Part shown: piece after piece, positions 40,938-52,107 of the stretch
Position numbering within the stretch: the first letter of the stretch is position 1
How the letters are laid out: each line of letters opens with the position of its first letter
Origin: Kosakonia sacchari
Lineage (GTDB): Bacteria > Pseudomonadota > Gammaproteobacteria > Enterobacterales > Enterobacteriaceae
Length of the DNA: 64,000 nt
NCBI GenBank assembly: GCA_900109485.1
Contig: FOAY01000009.1
Span: 124,001 to 188,000 of the forward strand
Direction: 5' to 3'
Translations under genes and position numbers: made by a program
The notes under the pieces: generated by a model
Database searches by the model: none
Seen by the model: the letters and a program-made list of their open reading frames with translations, nothing else
What the model was told of the DNA's origin: nothing

Positions 40938-42512
40938 TCAGTTGTAAGTCGATTTCAGAGACGCGTCTTTCAGGGAGGGGGCGGCAGGTTTATTGCGATT
41001 CAGATAGCCGATATTGTTATTGCCCCACAGGGATTCGTACGGCATTCCCGCCAGCATCTCGACCGTTTCCCGCGCCTGCGGGGTAATGCATTCCGGCATC
41101 GCACGGCCGCTCTGGCGCATTTTTGCCGTCTCTTCACGCAGCACGCCGTGCGTTTTCAGGTTCAGCCTGAAGCGCAGGGAAACGAGGAAACCGCAGCACA
41201 GCACCGCGATAGTGCCAAAACACATGATCATCAGAATGGTGTGGCTTACTTCCGGTGCCTGGATTTTCTGGCCGGAGACAAAACCGGATGCCTGCATCAC
41301 GATCCCCACCAGCATCACTGCACCCGCCTGCGAGGCTTTGCGCGTCAGCGTCATGATGCCAGCGAAAATCCCTTCACGACGCTGGCCGGTGACCACTTCG
41401 TCAATGTCAGCGATATAGGTGTAGATGTTCCACGGCACATAGTTGATACCGCCACGGCCCAGCCCTGCAACGGCAGAAACCAGCAGCAACAGCGAGTACA
41501 CGTCGCTCAAACCGGTGTAATAAAGCACGGCGTAAGACGCGGCGCTCAGACCGAACAGCGTCACCACCATGCGGTAAGACGGCGCAGGCCCAAAGCGAAT
41601 ACACAGCGGGATCATGGCGATAACCGCGATGAACTGGAAGATCGCCATGGTGCCCATCAGGCTGGATGCCACCGAGGCTTCCTGCATCAGCACGAACACC
41701 ACGTAGTAAGTGAATACGGCGTTGAACACATCCTGCGCGATATAGCCGCCGAGATACATGCCCAGGTGCTGGCGGAAGATTTTGATGCGCAGCGTTGAGC
41801 TCAGTTCAACAAACAGGCGGCTCAGGCTCTGGCAGAGAGTCAGGTGTTTCTTCTCCGCTTCCGCGCGCAGCGCCGCTTCCGTCCACTCTTCACGCGGGCG
41901 CTCCCAGGTGAAGCACCAGACAAACGTCAGCATCATGGCGCACATCACCGAGAACACCAGGCTGGCATAGAAGAAAGAGATCGGGTTGTCTTTGCCGAAA
42001 TGCGTCAGCAGGATCCCCGGCAGGAATGACGCCAGAATCGCTGACATTTGCGCCATCGAGATGCGCGCGCCGGAGAATTTGGTTTTCTGTTTGAAGTCAT
42101 CGGTCATTTCCGGCACCAGCGTTTCATAGGGCACCAGAATCATGGTGTAGACCACATCAAACAGCAGGTAGGTCAGCAGGTAATACCAAAAGCTCATGTC
42201 CCCTACCCACATAATTGAGTAGCTGAACACACAAGGAATACCCAGCAGGATAAAGAATTTACGGCGGCCAAAGCGTTTGCCCAGCCAGGTCGTACCGAAG
42301 TTATCGGTCAAAAAGCCCATCAGCGGACTCACGACAGCATCCAGCACCCTTGCGGCAGCAAAGATAAATGTCGCTTCGATCGGTGTCAGACCACAAAAGG
42401 TTGTGTAGAAATAGAGTAACCATGCTGCGGTCAACGCGGTCGTGCCCGCTCCCAGAAAATCGCCAGAACCGTAGGCGAGATAATTAACCAGTCCAATTTT
42501 ACGTGTTTTCAT
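40938..42512 (-). CDS. rhiT: GPH-family (MFS) oligogalacturonide/rhamnogalacturonide transporter, RhiT-like
   Basis: 524 residues from ATG 42512; a TTG three codons upstream is less likely. About 12 membrane helices. The glycoside-pentoside-hexuronide family signature is visible near RVLDAVVSPLMGFLTDNFGTTWLGKRFGRRKFF. The long hydrophilic C-terminus (residues about 460-524) is typical of oligosaccharide symporters of this type. Paired with a GH105 hydrolase, it most likely imports unsaturated rhamnogalacturonan disaccharides by cation symport. The 302 bp upstream (42513-42814) contain the weak flhE terminator and an unresolved promoter; I see no clear CRP or RhaS site. Confidence 0.82.
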   Translation of the reverse strand: MKTRKIGLVNYLAYGSGDFLGAGTTALTAAWLLYFYTTFCGLTPIEATFIFAAARVLDAVVSPLMGFLTDNFGTTWLGKRFGRRKFFILLGIPCVFSYSIMWVGDMSFWYYLLTYLLFDVVYTMILVPYETLVPEMTDDFKQKTKFSGARISMAQMSAILASFLPGILLTHFGKDNPISFFYASLVFSVMCAMMLTFVWCFTWERPREEWTEAALRAEAEKKHLTLCQSLSRLFVELSSTLRIKIFRQHLGMYLGGYIAQDVFNAVFTYYVVFVLMQEASVASSLMGTMAIFQFIAVIAMIPLCIRFGPAPSYRMVVTLFGLSAASYAVLYYTGLSDVYSLLLLVSAVAGLGRGGINYVPWNIYTYIADIDEVVTGQRREGIFAGIMTLTRKASQAGAVMLVGIVMQASGFVSGQKIQAPEVSHTILMIMCFGTIAVLCCGFLVSLRFRLNLKTHGVLREETAKMRQSGRAMPECITPQARETVEMLAGMPYESLWGNNNIGYLNRNKPAAPSLKDASLKSTYN

Positions 42513-42740
42513 TGCCGTCAACCCTGTTCATTATTGGGGACCTTTGACGATCCGGCTTAGTCAAAGGAATTTCTTACACGGCTAAAGTAAGAGGATGTGC
42601 AACAGGAAACCTTTCTGTTTCTGCCAGCAAAAAGGCGTAACTGGCAAAAATGCAAAGAGTGTCGATACGCGCATCACTGATTTATAAAACAGCGTTTCTA
42701 ATGCTTCAAAAGGCGTGGTCAAAAATGAGTGGCAGATAGC

Positions 42741-42764
42741 AAAATCCCGCTCTGATGGCGGGAT
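42741..42764 (-). terminator. Weak terminator after flhE
   Basis: ATCCCGC (42744-42750) pairs with GCGGGAT (42758-42764) around a 7-nt loop, with TTTTGC after the stem on the minus strand. It is 50 bp past flhE. Confidence 0.5.
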
Positions 42765-42814
42765 CGAAGGCTAAAAAAACAGCTAAGCGATTGAGTTTAT
42801 TGCCAGCGAAGCGG

Positions 42815-43225
42815 CTAGCTTTTGGCAGGCTGACGGTAATTCACAATGACCTGGTTACTGCGGACATTCAGCGGCGGCCACAAACGCCCGCCGCCCGGCA
42901 CTTCCCAGACAAAACGTAACTGTTCGGCAGCGGGTACATCCGCCAAACCGCGCGTTGAACCGCTCTGGCCATCGAGCGCCACGCAGCGCGTCTGCGAACA
43001 GAGACGCACCAGCAATCCCGCTGGCGTCGGGCCGTTCAGCTCATAGCGCCAGGAGACTTCCGTTATTAACCCATCAACCGGCTGCGTTGGCCCTAATGGT
43101 CGTGACGACGCCGCTACGCCCCGGTTATCCAGCCGGATGCCAATGCTGCTGGCTTGCCAGGCGCCTTCGCCCGCCGCGCTGGCGAACAATGGCAGTGCGA
43201 CGATAAGCAGAGCGAGATAACGCAT
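42815..43225 (-). CDS. flhE: Flagellar protein FlhE
   Basis: 136 residues with a signal peptide (MRYLALLIVALPLFASA), so periplasmic. Two cysteines in RLCSQTRCVALDG probably pair. In E. coli and Salmonella FlhE prevents proton leakage through the flagellar export apparatus and affects swarming. It is the last gene of flhB-flhA-flhE, and its start overlaps the flhA stop. Confidence 0.95.
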   Translation of the reverse strand: MRYLALLIVALPLFASAAGEGAWQASSIGIRLDNRGVAASSRPLGPTQPVDGLITEVSWRYELNGPTPAGLLVRLCSQTRCVALDGQSGSTRGLADVPAAEQLRFVWEVPGGGRLWPPLNVRSNQVIVNYRQPAKS

Positions 43226-45303
43226 TATTTACCCCCGATGGTTGCTGTCATGCGGATATGTCGATTGTCGGACATCTCCATATTCGACATCACCACCAGT
43301 TGCGGCAGACTGCGGCGCAGGAAACGCGCCAGCAACGGACGCAGGGCATGGTTGACCAGCAGCACCGGCGGCGCACCGAGCATCTCCTGACGCGCCAGCG
43401 CTTCCTGAGTCTGCTCCAGTAAACGGTCGGCCAGACCCGGCTCCAGGCCGCCGCCGCCCTGCAGTGCTTGCAGCAGCAGGCGTTCCAGCGGTGTATCAAG
43501 GCCAATCACCTGCACTTCATCATTACCCGGGAACCACTGCTGCGTAATCGCACGGCCGAGCGCTACGCGCACCACTGCGGTGAGTTCGTGCGGGTCGGTT
43601 TGCAGCGGCGCATGCTCCGCCAGCGTTTCGAGAATGGTACGCATATCGCGGATAGGCACTTTCTCCGCCAGCAGGTTTTGCAACACTTTGTGCAGCGTGG
43701 TCAGCGTCACCACGCCCGGCACTAAATCTTCGGTCAGCTTCGGCATCTCCTGGCTTACGCGATCAAGCAGTTGCTGCGCTTCCTGACGGCCAAACAGTTC
43801 CGCCGAGAATTGACCAATCAGGTGGTTGAGGTGCGTTGCTACCACGGTACTCGCTTCCACCACGGTAAAGCCCTGGATTTGCGCCTGCTCTTTCAGCGCG
43901 CTCTCGATCCAGATTGCTGCCAGGCCAAAAGCCGGATCGACCGTCTGCTCGCCCGGCAGCGAACCGGCTGCCGTGCCAGGGTTAATCGCCAGCCAGCGGC
44001 CCGGATAGGCTTCGCCGCTGCCAATTTCCACCCCTTTCATCAAAATACGGTAGCGCGCGGGGGGCAGATCCATGTTGTCGCGAATATGCACCACCGGCGG
44101 CAGGAAGCCCATGTCCTGGGCAAATTTCTTACGGATACTGCGGATACGCCCCAGCAGCTCGCCGTCCTGCTGGAAATCCACCATCGGGATCAGGCGGTAA
44201 CCCACTTCCATGCCGAGGGAATCTTCCAGTTGCACATCATTCCAGGTCGCTTCCACGGCCTGCGTGTTTTCCGGTACTTTCATCGGTGCCGCTTCGACAG
44301 GTGCCGTCTGTTGACGTCCGCGCAACCACCAGGCCAGCCCGAGCAGCGCGGCAGTAAACAGCAGGAAGACAAAGTTCGGCATGCCAGGCACCATCCCCAG
44401 CAGACCGAGCACACCGGCGCTTAGCAACATAACGCGCGGGTTAGAGAAGAGTTGCCCAACCATCTGCTGGCCGACATCTTCATCGGTGCTGACGCGCGTG
44501 ACGATAACGCCCGCTGCGGTTGAAATCACCAGCGCCGGGATCTGCGCGACAAGGCCATCACCGATGGTCAACAGGGTATAGCTCTCCGCCGCATCGCCCA
44601 TCGACAGGCCATGTTGCAGCACACCCACCAGCAGACCGCCGATGATGTTGATCACCATGATCAGAATACCGGCGACGGCGTCACCACGAACGAACTTACT
44701 CGCACCGTCCATCGAACCGTAGAAATCGGCTTCCTGCGTTACTTCCGAACGACGGCGTTTCGCCTCATCTTCGCCGATGATCCCGGCGTTAAGGTCGGCA
44801 TCGATCGCCATCTGCTTACCGGGCATCCCGTCGAGCACGAAGCGCGCGCCCACTTCCGCGATACGTCCGGCACCTTTGGTGATAACCATAAAGTTGATGA
44901 TCACGAGGATGACGAACACCACGATACCAATGGCAAAGTTACCGCCAACCAGGAAGTGACCAAAGGCTTCAACCACGCGGCCTGCGGCGGCGGCACCGGT
45001 GTGCCCGTCCATCAGAATGATACGCGTGGAGGCCACGTTGAGCGCCAGGCGCAGCAACGTGGTAAACAGCAGAATGGTCGGGAAAGCGGCGAATTCGAGC
45101 GTGCGCTGGGTGAACATCGCCACCAGCAGCACCATGATCGACAGCGCGATATTAAAGGTAAACAGCAGGTCGAGGACAAACGCCGGCAGCGGCAGCACCA
45201 TCATCGACAAAATAAGCAAAATGAGCACAGGCCCGGCAAGCACTTGCCATTGGGTCGATTTCAGATTGCTGGGCAGACGCAGCATTGCTACCAGATTAGC
45301 CAT
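43225..45303 (-). CDS. flhA: Flagellar type III export gate protein FlhA
   Basis: 692 residues, as in E. coli. The N-terminal half has about eight membrane helices, with the conserved FHIPEP-type cytoplasmic loop (RIAEVGARFVLDGMPGKQMAIDAD). The C-terminal half is the cytoplasmic nonamer-forming domain that docks export chaperones. FlhA couples proton flow to export of flagellar subunits. It overlaps flhB by 8 bp and flhE by 1 bp. Confidence 0.98.
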   Translation of the reverse strand: MANLVAMLRLPSNLKSTQWQVLAGPVLILLILSMMVLPLPAFVLDLLFTFNIALSIMVLLVAMFTQRTLEFAAFPTILLFTTLLRLALNVASTRIILMDGHTGAAAAGRVVEAFGHFLVGGNFAIGIVVFVILVIINFMVITKGAGRIAEVGARFVLDGMPGKQMAIDADLNAGIIGEDEAKRRRSEVTQEADFYGSMDGASKFVRGDAVAGILIMVINIIGGLLVGVLQHGLSMGDAAESYTLLTIGDGLVAQIPALVISTAAGVIVTRVSTDEDVGQQMVGQLFSNPRVMLLSAGVLGLLGMVPGMPNFVFLLFTAALLGLAWWLRGRQQTAPVEAAPMKVPENTQAVEATWNDVQLEDSLGMEVGYRLIPMVDFQQDGELLGRIRSIRKKFAQDMGFLPPVVHIRDNMDLPPARYRILMKGVEIGSGEAYPGRWLAINPGTAAGSLPGEQTVDPAFGLAAIWIESALKEQAQIQGFTVVEASTVVATHLNHLIGQFSAELFGRQEAQQLLDRVSQEMPKLTEDLVPGVVTLTTLHKVLQNLLAEKVPIRDMRTILETLAEHAPLQTDPHELTAVVRVALGRAITQQWFPGNDEVQVIGLDTPLERLLLQALQGGGGLEPGLADRLLEQTQEALARQEMLGAPPVLLVNHALRPLLARFLRRSLPQLVVMSNMEMSDNRHIRMTATIGGK

Positions 45304-46447
45304 CAGTGTCCTTCTCGTTCATAAAATCCAGCGCTTCAGGCACCGGAAGATTCTCAGGTTTAACAGGTCGTTGTCCGCCTGACAGTCGCCAGCGTTTCAA
45401 CTGCCATACCCACGCCAGCACTTCGGCTACCGCCGCATAAAGCTGGCCTGGGATCTGCTGTCCAATTTCCGCATGGCGGAAAAGCGCACGCGCCAGTGGC
45501 GGCGCTTCCAGAATCGGTACGCGATTTTCCGTACCCAACTCGCGAATACGCAGCGCTACCAGGCCGGAGCCTTTCGCCACCACTTTCGGCGCGCTCATTT
45601 TATTTTCGTCATATTGCAGCGCGACGGCATAGTGCGTCGGGTTGGTGACAATCACATCGGCTTTCGGTACATCGGCCATCATGCGGCGACGAGCGGCGGC
45701 TCGCTGCATCTGGCGGATACGACTTTTGATATGCGGGTCGCCTTCGCTCTGCTTAAATTCGTCACGAATATCCTGGCGCGACATGCGTAATTTTTTCAAA
45801 TGGCTGTAGATCTGCCAGAAAACGTCGAAACCAACCATCGGGATGATGCTCAGCGACACCAGCAGCGCGCACAACCCGGCCAGATTAAGCGCGCTGGCCA
45901 TCGCTGTTAACGGCGATTCGCTCATCAGGCGCATCATATCCGGCCAGTGGTGCCAGACGAATATCCCGGCGACGCTGCCCATCAGCAGGGCTTTCATTAA
46001 CGCTTTAAGCAGTTCCGCGCCTACCTGAGAAGAAAACAGACGACCAAGACCGCTCAGCGGATTGAGCTTGGAAAAATTAAACGCCAGCGACTTGGTGCTG
46101 AAAACCAGCCCTCCCAGCATCACCGGCGCAATCAGCGCGATAATCACCACGCCAGTCAATAGCGGCAGCATCCCCATCAGCGCCGTTTTCAGCATCATGA
46201 TAACCTGCCCGACAAACAGCCCCGGATCGTTGATGATTTTATGATCGAAGCGCAGCCCGGAAGCGAGCGCCATCGATAACCGTCGCCCAAACATCTCGCC
46301 GCCAAACCACAGAATGCAAACACCCACCAGCATCACCAGCAGTGATGTCAGCTCTTTCGATCGGGGGATTTGCCCTTCTTCACGCGCCTTTTCTAGTCGG
46401 TGCGCTGTGGGGGCTTCTGTTTTGTCTTCGTTGTCTTCAGAGGCCAC
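45296..46447 (-). CDS. flhB: Flagellar type III export switch protein FlhB
   Basis: 383 residues from GTG 46447, which gives the expected ASEDNEDKTEAPT start; an ATG three codons upstream is an alternative. It has four membrane helices, then a cytoplasmic domain with the autocleavage motif NPTH (VIVTNPTHYAVALQYDE), which switches export from rod/hook to filament substrates. It is the first gene of flhBAE. The 285 bp upstream to the CPBP gene should hold the class 2 FlhDC promoter, but I could not identify the FlhD4C2 box with confidence. Confidence 0.95.
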   Translation of the reverse strand: MASEDNEDKTEAPTAHRLEKAREEGQIPRSKELTSLLVMLVGVCILWFGGEMFGRRLSMALASGLRFDHKIINDPGLFVGQVIMMLKTALMGMLPLLTGVVIIALIAPVMLGGLVFSTKSLAFNFSKLNPLSGLGRLFSSQVGAELLKALMKALLMGSVAGIFVWHHWPDMMRLMSESPLTAMASALNLAGLCALLVSLSIIPMVGFDVFWQIYSHLKKLRMSRQDIRDEFKQSEGDPHIKSRIRQMQRAAARRRMMADVPKADVIVTNPTHYAVALQYDENKMSAPKVVAKGSGLVALRIRELGTENRVPILEAPPLARALFRHAEIGQQIPGQLYAAVAEVLAWVWQLKRWRLSGGQRPVKPENLPVPEALDFMNEKDTDG

Positions 46448-46732
46448 GGCCTGCATCCACGGATTACGGATTTGACAACATATTGCCAGAGTCAAGGGTA
46501 TCTAATGGGCAGAGTAAGGCATAAAAACAGGGGGTTTTCGCCATTTGAATGCCCTTCAGGGTTCATCCACGCGCCTGAAACAAGGACAAAACAGCAATGC
46601 CCTGTAAAAAATCCTGCCTAAACGCCATTTTTTGTCGGCCTGTCCTGATTGTTAACGACTAAACAGAATTGCAGACAATCTCCTTTATAATGGTCGGCTT
46701 CGCGTATCACCCTGCACGGACGTGACTTTTTT

Positions 46733-47383
46733 ATGCCAACACAATCGGACCGAACATCGCATACTGCGGTGTGCATCGCGGCGTTTGTTATCTATTACAG
46801 CCTGTTCTATTTCGCTATTTACATTCCGGGCTTTATTCGTCTTTATCAAAATGGCCTCGATGGCCCGTTTCTGCATGGTGCCCTGTTGCTCCCCTGCTCG
46901 CTGCTGCTGTGGCGTTATTACGGACGTCACTAAGGCGAGCTGCTGCCTTTCGGCACGCTGGCGTGGCGAAACCTTGCCGCGCCGTTGCTGGCGCTGGTGG
47001 CGATGCTGGTAATGGAAAAACTCTTCCAGCAGCCTGAGCCGTGGCTGGATTCCCTGGAAGGGTATACGGGGTTAACCCGTTGGGCGTGGATATTCACCGC
47101 CTGTTTGATAGCCCCGGTGAGTGAAGAGATTATTTTTCGCGGCTTTTTGCTCAATGCCAGCCTGGGATGGGGAAAAGTGCCGCAACAAGTCGGTATTATG
47201 CTGACTTCGTTACTGTTTGCCGCCATTCATATGCAATATCAGGCGCCGATCACGTTTATTCAGTTGTTTATTTTTTCTGCGCTATTGTGTGTCGTCCGAC
47301 TCGGGACAGGCGGGCTGCTGATACCGATAGTGCTGCATGCGCTGTCGAATCTCTTCGCAGTGGGCGATATCTTCCTGCAATAA
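46733..47383 (+). pseudogene. CPBP-family intramembrane protease, interrupted by one in-frame TAA
   Basis: One reading frame of about 216 codons has a single stop, TAA at 46931-46933, after 66 residues. Both parts are in the same frame, and neither is frameshifted. The C-terminal part keeps all three CPBP (Abi/Rce1-like) motifs: EEIIFRG (glutamate pair and Arg), FAAIH (His) and LHALSN (His/Asn). About six membrane helices would result from readthrough. Internal ATG codons at 46985 and 47006 could give a shorter protein with the active site. A TATAAT -10 box is at 46686-46691. It sits between cheZ and flhB, which are adjacent in K-12. It could be a recent pseudogene or a sequencing error. Confidence 0.75.
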
Positions 47384-47410
47384 AAAAAGGAAGGTATCCC
47401 TTCCCTTTTT
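47382..47410. terminator. Terminator between the CPBP gene and cheZ
   Basis: AAAAAGGAAGG and CCTTCCCTTTTT form an A/T-flanked hairpin with a TATC-type loop. T-runs are on both strands, so it serves both convergent units. Confidence 0.7.
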
Positions 47411-47464
47411 CGCTGGTGCGCTAACTTCCCCTTCAGGCTGTCTGGAGGGGAATGTGCCGACAAA

Positions 47465-48109
47465 TCAGAAGCCGAGGCTGTCCAGCAGGTCGTCCACCTG
47501 ATCCTGGCTTGCCACCACGCCCGCTTTGGTGGCGTCGAGCTGAGGACCATTGAGCAGGCTGTCGTTTTCGCGTTTCGGGCGCGAAGACTGCTCCGGGATG
47601 TTTTCCAGCAGCACCATCAGCAACTGACGTTCGATCTCCTGGATAACGTCCATCATGCGCTTGATCACCTGACCGGTCAGATCCTGGAAATCCTGCGCCA
47701 TCATGATGTCCAGCAACTGGGCGTTGGTGAAGCTGGTATGACCCGGAATTTCACCGAGGAACTTGCGGGTATCGGTCACCAGTTCACGGGCGTCTGCCAG
47801 TTCAATTGGGTTCTCGAACCACTCGTCCCAGCGCTTGCTCAGCGCTTTCGAGCTTTTTTCCATCTCATCCTGGTGAGGCTGAGAGGCTTCCACGCTGTTG
47901 AGCGCACGCTCTGCGGCCTGCGCCGTCATCTGTACCACATAATCCAGGCGATCGCGCGCATCCGGAATCGCTTCCGCCGCCTCGGCAATCGCTTGATCCA
48001 GGCCCAACTCGCGCAGGCTATCGCGCAGCATGCGCGTCAGACTACCGATGCGGGCAATAATGTCGCTGGGAGAATGATCTTCAGAAGGTTTTATTGAAGG
48101 TTGCAACAT
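47465..48109 (-). CDS. cheZ: CheY-P phosphatase CheZ
   Basis: 214 residues from ATG 48109, same length as E. coli. It dephosphorylates CheY-P and resets the flagellar motor. The catalytic glutamine is in the [17 protein letters not shown] helix. The C-terminal peptide ([14 protein letters not shown]) binds CheY. Last gene of the tar-tap-cheRBYZ operon, 10 bp after cheY. Confidence 0.98.
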   Translation of the reverse strand: MLQPSIKPSEDHSPSDIIARIGSLTRMLRDSLRELGLDQAIAEAAEAIPDARDRLDYVVQMTAQAAERALNSVEASQPHQDEMEKSSKALSKRWDEWFENPIELADARELVTDTRKFLGEIPGHTSFTNAQLLDIMMAQDFQDLTGQVIKRMMDVIQEIERQLLMVLLENIPEQSSRPKRENDSLLNGPQLDATKAGVVASQDQVDDLLDSLGF

Positions 48110-48119
48110 AGTCCGGTCC

Positions 48120-48515
<396 letters not shown>

Positions 48516-48526
48516 TTACTCCTGGT

Positions 48527-49576
48527 TCAAATACGTATTGCCTGTCCGGCACTGATTTTCGCCAGCATCTGCTGGCTTACCTGGCTAAGATCGACCACTT
48601 CGCTGACGCCACCCATATTGATGGCCTCACGCGGCATGCCGAACACCACACAACTTGCTTCGTTTTGCGCGATGGTCCAGGCTCCCGCCTGGTGCATTGC
48701 TAACATTCCCGCCGCGCCATCGTTACCCATCCCCGTAAGAATCACACCTACGGCGTTGCGCCCCGCATGTTTCGCGACCGAATGAAACAGCACATCCACC
48801 GACGGACGATGCCGGTTAACCGGCGGTCCATCGTGGATTTTAATCTGATAGTTTGCCCCGCTACGCGCGAGCTCCATATGTTTATCGCCCGGAGCAATAT
48901 ACGCGTGTCCCGGCAGAACGCGCTCACCATCTTCCGCTTCCTTGACGCTGATCTGGCAGAGCTTGTTCAAACGCTCAGCAAATGAGCGGGTAAAGCCCGG
49001 CGGCATATGCTGAGTGATTAGAATACCCGGACTTGAGAGCGGCAATGGCTGGAGTACATGACGAATTGCCTCTGTTCCTCCGGTTGACGCCCCAATGACC
49101 AGCAATTTTTCCGAGCTGAGCAGCGGGCCAGCCTTCAGCATCGCGGGCGCTTCCATCGGTTTATGCGCAGCAATACGCGCACGCGAAGCGGTGCGCACTT
49201 TCTCAGCAATCATTTCGCTGTAGGCCAGCATGCCTTCACGAATGCCGATTTGCGGTTTGGTGACGAAATCAATCGCCCCCAGCTCCAGCGCACGCAGCGT
49301 CACTTCCGAGCCTTTACCGGTCAGCGAGGAGACCATCACCACCGGCATTGGCCGCAGACGCATTAATTTCTCAAGGAAATCCAGCCCATCCATGCGCGGC
49401 ATTTCTACATCCAGCGTTAAGACATCCGGGTTGAATTTTTTGATTAAATCCCGGGCGACCAACGGGTCTGGCGCCGTCGCCACCATCTCCATATCGCTGT
49501 GGCTATTGATAATTTCTGTCATGATCTGGCGCATCAATGCGGAATCATCGACGGACAACACCCTGATTTTACTCAT
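48527..49576 (-). CDS. cheB: Chemotaxis methylesterase/deamidase CheB
   Basis: 349 residues. An N-terminal receiver (D56 in [12 protein letters not shown]) controls a C-terminal esterase with the Ser of [10 protein letters not shown], the His of TQHMPPGFT and the Asp of GMGNDGAAG. It removes methyl groups from receptors during adaptation. It overlaps cheR by 4 bp. Confidence 0.98.
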   Translation of the reverse strand: MSKIRVLSVDDSALMRQIMTEIINSHSDMEMVATAPDPLVARDLIKKFNPDVLTLDVEMPRMDGLDFLEKLMRLRPMPVVMVSSLTGKGSEVTLRALELGAIDFVTKPQIGIREGMLAYSEMIAEKVRTASRARIAAHKPMEAPAMLKAGPLLSSEKLLVIGASTGGTEAIRHVLQPLPLSSPGILITQHMPPGFTRSFAERLNKLCQISVKEAEDGERVLPGHAYIAPGDKHMELARSGANYQIKIHDGPPVNRHRPSVDVLFHSVAKHAGRNAVGVILTGMGNDGAAGMLAMHQAGAWTIAQNEASCVVFGMPREAINMGGVSEVVDLSQVSQQMLAKISAGQAIRI

Positions 49577-50442
49577 GCTTTATCCTTACTCAGCGCATAA
49601 ACAGTCTGCCCACGGAGGCTGAACTCGCGCACGAGGTTGCTGAAGTTCTCCGAATGCCCGGCAAACAGTAATCCGTCCGGCTTAAGCAGCGGAGCAAAAC
49701 GATGCAGAATGTCCTGTTGCGTCGTTTTATCAAAATAAATCATTACGTTACGGCAAAAAATTGCGTCAAAAGGCCCCGGAACGTTGTACTGCTTATCCAG
49801 CAGGTTCACGGTGGTGAATTCGACGTAATTCGCCAGTTCTTGCCGTACACGTACCAGCCCGGCATGCGGGCCGGTTCCACGCATAAAATAGCGTTGCATC
49901 TGCTGTGGCGAGAGGGTCTTCAACTCGTCCTGGCGATAAATACCGCTGCGTGCTTTTTCCAGCACTTCGGTGTCGATATCGCTGGCAAACACTTTCCAGC
50001 GACCCGGCGCCATACCCAGCGCATCGGCAAGGGTAATCGCCAGCGAGTAAGGTTCTTCGCCGGTAGAGGCCGCAGCACTCCATACGCGGTATTCACCCGA
50101 GCGCTTACGCGCATGCTCAGCCAGTACCGGAAAGTGATGCGCTTCCCGGAAAAATGCGGTGAGATTGGTGGTCAGCGAGTTGATAAACGCTTGCCACTCG
50201 GCGCTGTTCTGGTTCGCTTCCAGCATGCTCAGATAGCGACCAAAATCATCCAACCCTAGCGTGCGTAAACGGCGAACAAGGCGGTTGTACACCATGTCGC
50301 GTTTATGATCTGCAAGAACGATCCCCGCGCGCTGGTAGATCAATTGACATATCCGACGGAAATGCGCATCGGACAGCGCCAGGCGCTGTGTCATCTGTTG
50401 CAGTATTGATGACGTTTGCCCTGTGGGCAGTGATGATGTCAT
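49573..50442 (-). CDS. cheR: Chemotaxis receptor methyltransferase CheR
   Basis: 289 residues. It uses SAM to methylate glutamates of chemoreceptors. The SAM-binding region has [17 protein letters not shown] and [14 protein letters not shown]. The beta-subdomain near [13 protein letters not shown]-type sequence binds the NWETF tail of high-abundance receptors. It follows tap by 24 bp. Confidence 0.98.
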   Translation of the reverse strand: MTSSLPTGQTSSILQQMTQRLALSDAHFRRICQLIYQRAGIVLADHKRDMVYNRLVRRLRTLGLDDFGRYLSMLEANQNSAEWQAFINSLTTNLTAFFREAHHFPVLAEHARKRSGEYRVWSAAASTGEEPYSLAITLADALGMAPGRWKVFASDIDTEVLEKARSGIYRQDELKTLSPQQMQRYFMRGTGPHAGLVRVRQELANYVEFTTVNLLDKQYNVPGPFDAIFCRNVMIYFDKTTQQDILHRFAPLLKPDGLLFAGHSENFSNLVREFSLRGQTVYALSKDKA

Positions 50443-50466
50443 AGCGCCTTCTCAACCAGGTTAATT

Positions 50467-52065
50467 TCAGGATGCAGCAGGCACGGCTTTGGGCGGTGCC
50501 ACTTCGGGTAATGCAATGTGCTCTTCAATCTTAAATACAGCCACTAACGAGGTCAGATTATCCGCCTGGTTTGCCAGTTGATCGGTCGCGGAAGCGGCCT
50601 CTTCTACCAGCGCCGCGTTCTGCTGTGTGACCTGATCCATCTGGCTGACCGCCAGCGCAACTTGCTCAATGCCACGACGCTGCTCATCCGACGCGGAGGC
50701 GATCTCGCCCATAATGTCGTTGACCTGCGTCACCGAGCGGACAATTTCCGTCATCGTCTGCGCGGCGGTATCCACCAGCGCAGAACCCTGCTGAACACGG
50801 GATACCGACTCTTCAATCAGACCTTTAATCTCTTTTGCCGCCTGGGCGCTGCGGCTGGCCAGGTTACGTACTTCCCCTGCCACCACGGCAAATCCGCGGC
50901 CCTGCTCACCCGCACGCGCCGCTTCCACTGCGGCGTTCAGCGCGAGGATATTGGTCTGAAACGCGATGCCATCAATCACGCTGATGATATCGCCAATTTT
51001 TTGCGAGCTGCCGGCAATCTCCTGCATGGTACTCGCCACGCTGGTAGTTTGCTGCCCACCTTTTCTCGCGGTTTCCGCCGCACTCTGCGCCAGACCGGAA
51101 GCCTGACGCGCGTTATCGGCGTTCTGCCCGACCGTCGCAGTCAGCTGCTCCATGCTGGCGGCGGTTTGTGCCAGCGAAGCGGCCTGCTGTTCAGTGCGCG
51201 CCGATAAGTCATTGTTGCCCGAAGCAATCTCCGAAATACCGGTATGCATAGCGTAACTGCCCTGACGCACATCGCTGACCGTAGTACGCAGCGCTGCCTG
51301 CATTTTTTTCAGGCTGGCGAAGATCGCCGAAATTTCATTACGTCCGTTAACGGCAATCGGCTTCGCCAGATTGCCTGCCGCAATGTTGTCAAAGTGGCTG
51401 CTGATGATCGCCAGCGGCTGAACAATCATCTTGCGTGACCAGAACAGCGCAACGCTGGTAATCAGCGCCGCAAGGATCACCACCGCAATAAAAATGGCCG
51501 CCGAACGGTGATAGTTGCTTTCGCTGTCCTGCCGTGCCTGCTCGGCAAACTCATTTATGTGCTTTTCCCACGCGTTAAAATTCGCGTCAAACTGGTCCTG
51601 CGACTCCTTCACCGGCGCGGTCATAAAATCTGATAGCTGGTTATTTTCAAGCCAGGTGGCCTGATGCTCCAGATCGCTGCGCCATGCGGTATATGTCGCT
51701 TTCGTCCCGTCCTGCAATTTCTGCCCCGCAGGCGTGATTGCGGCAATGCCCAGAAACTCTTTCTCTTTCTCATCTGCCAGTTTCAGGCTGGCTTTTGCCT
51801 GCGTCATCAGAGCTTTAATATCATCCGGCGGATAACTTAATGCCGTGAGCGTACCCGCTTTATTCAGCAATGTACTCGCTTCAAGCAACGTGGCGCGAAT
51901 TTGCATCAGAGCGCTGCGTTGATGGTTGCTGTTCGCTACTTCCTGTAAATGCGATGTGCTCTGTTTAAAAGCCCAGAAGGACAATCCGTTACTGCCGACC
52001 TGCAAAATGCCACACACAATCAAAATCAAAAAAAGTGTTGTCGAGATACGAATACGATTAAACAT
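50467..52065 (-). CDS. tap: Methyl-accepting chemotaxis protein Tap (dipeptide receptor)
   Basis: 532 residues. The first 30 residues ([20 protein letters not shown]...) and several ligand-domain blocks ([33 protein letters not shown]) match E. coli Tap. TM1 and TM2 flank a four-helix periplasmic domain; then HAMP and the signalling hairpin tip ([22 protein letters not shown]). It lacks the C-terminal NWETF pentapeptide, as does E. coli Tap, a low-abundance receptor. Tap senses dipeptides through DppA and also pyrimidines. It lies between tar and cheR. Confidence 0.95.
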   Translation of the reverse strand: MFNRIRISTTLFLILIVCGILQVGSNGLSFWAFKQSTSHLQEVANSNHQRSALMQIRATLLEASTLLNKAGTLTALSYPPDDIKALMTQAKASLKLADEKEKEFLGIAAITPAGQKLQDGTKATYTAWRSDLEHQATWLENNQLSDFMTAPVKESQDQFDANFNAWEKHINEFAEQARQDSESNYHRSAAIFIAVVILAALITSVALFWSRKMIVQPLAIISSHFDNIAAGNLAKPIAVNGRNEISAIFASLKKMQAALRTTVSDVRQGSYAMHTGISEIASGNNDLSARTEQQAASLAQTAASMEQLTATVGQNADNARQASGLAQSAAETARKGGQQTTSVASTMQEIAGSSQKIGDIISVIDGIAFQTNILALNAAVEAARAGEQGRGFAVVAGEVRNLASRSAQAAKEIKGLIEESVSRVQQGSALVDTAAQTMTEIVRSVTQVNDIMGEIASASDEQRRGIEQVALAVSQMDQVTQQNAALVEEAASATDQLANQADNLTSLVAVFKIEEHIALPEVAPPKAVPAAS

Positions 52066-52107
52066 TAACGCCCCATCTGGCGGAAAAATGTCCGCGGTTA
52101 AGAACTG

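Noticed and set aside
40908-41798. 296-codon open frame opposite the rhiT-like gene
   Set aside because: Shadow frame with His/Gln-rich composition; the transporter on the other strand explains the coding signal.
42513-42814. CRP site before the rhiT-like gene
   Set aside because: GTGTCGATACGCGCATCACT has half-sites of wrong spacing and several mismatches to TGTGA-N6-TCACA.
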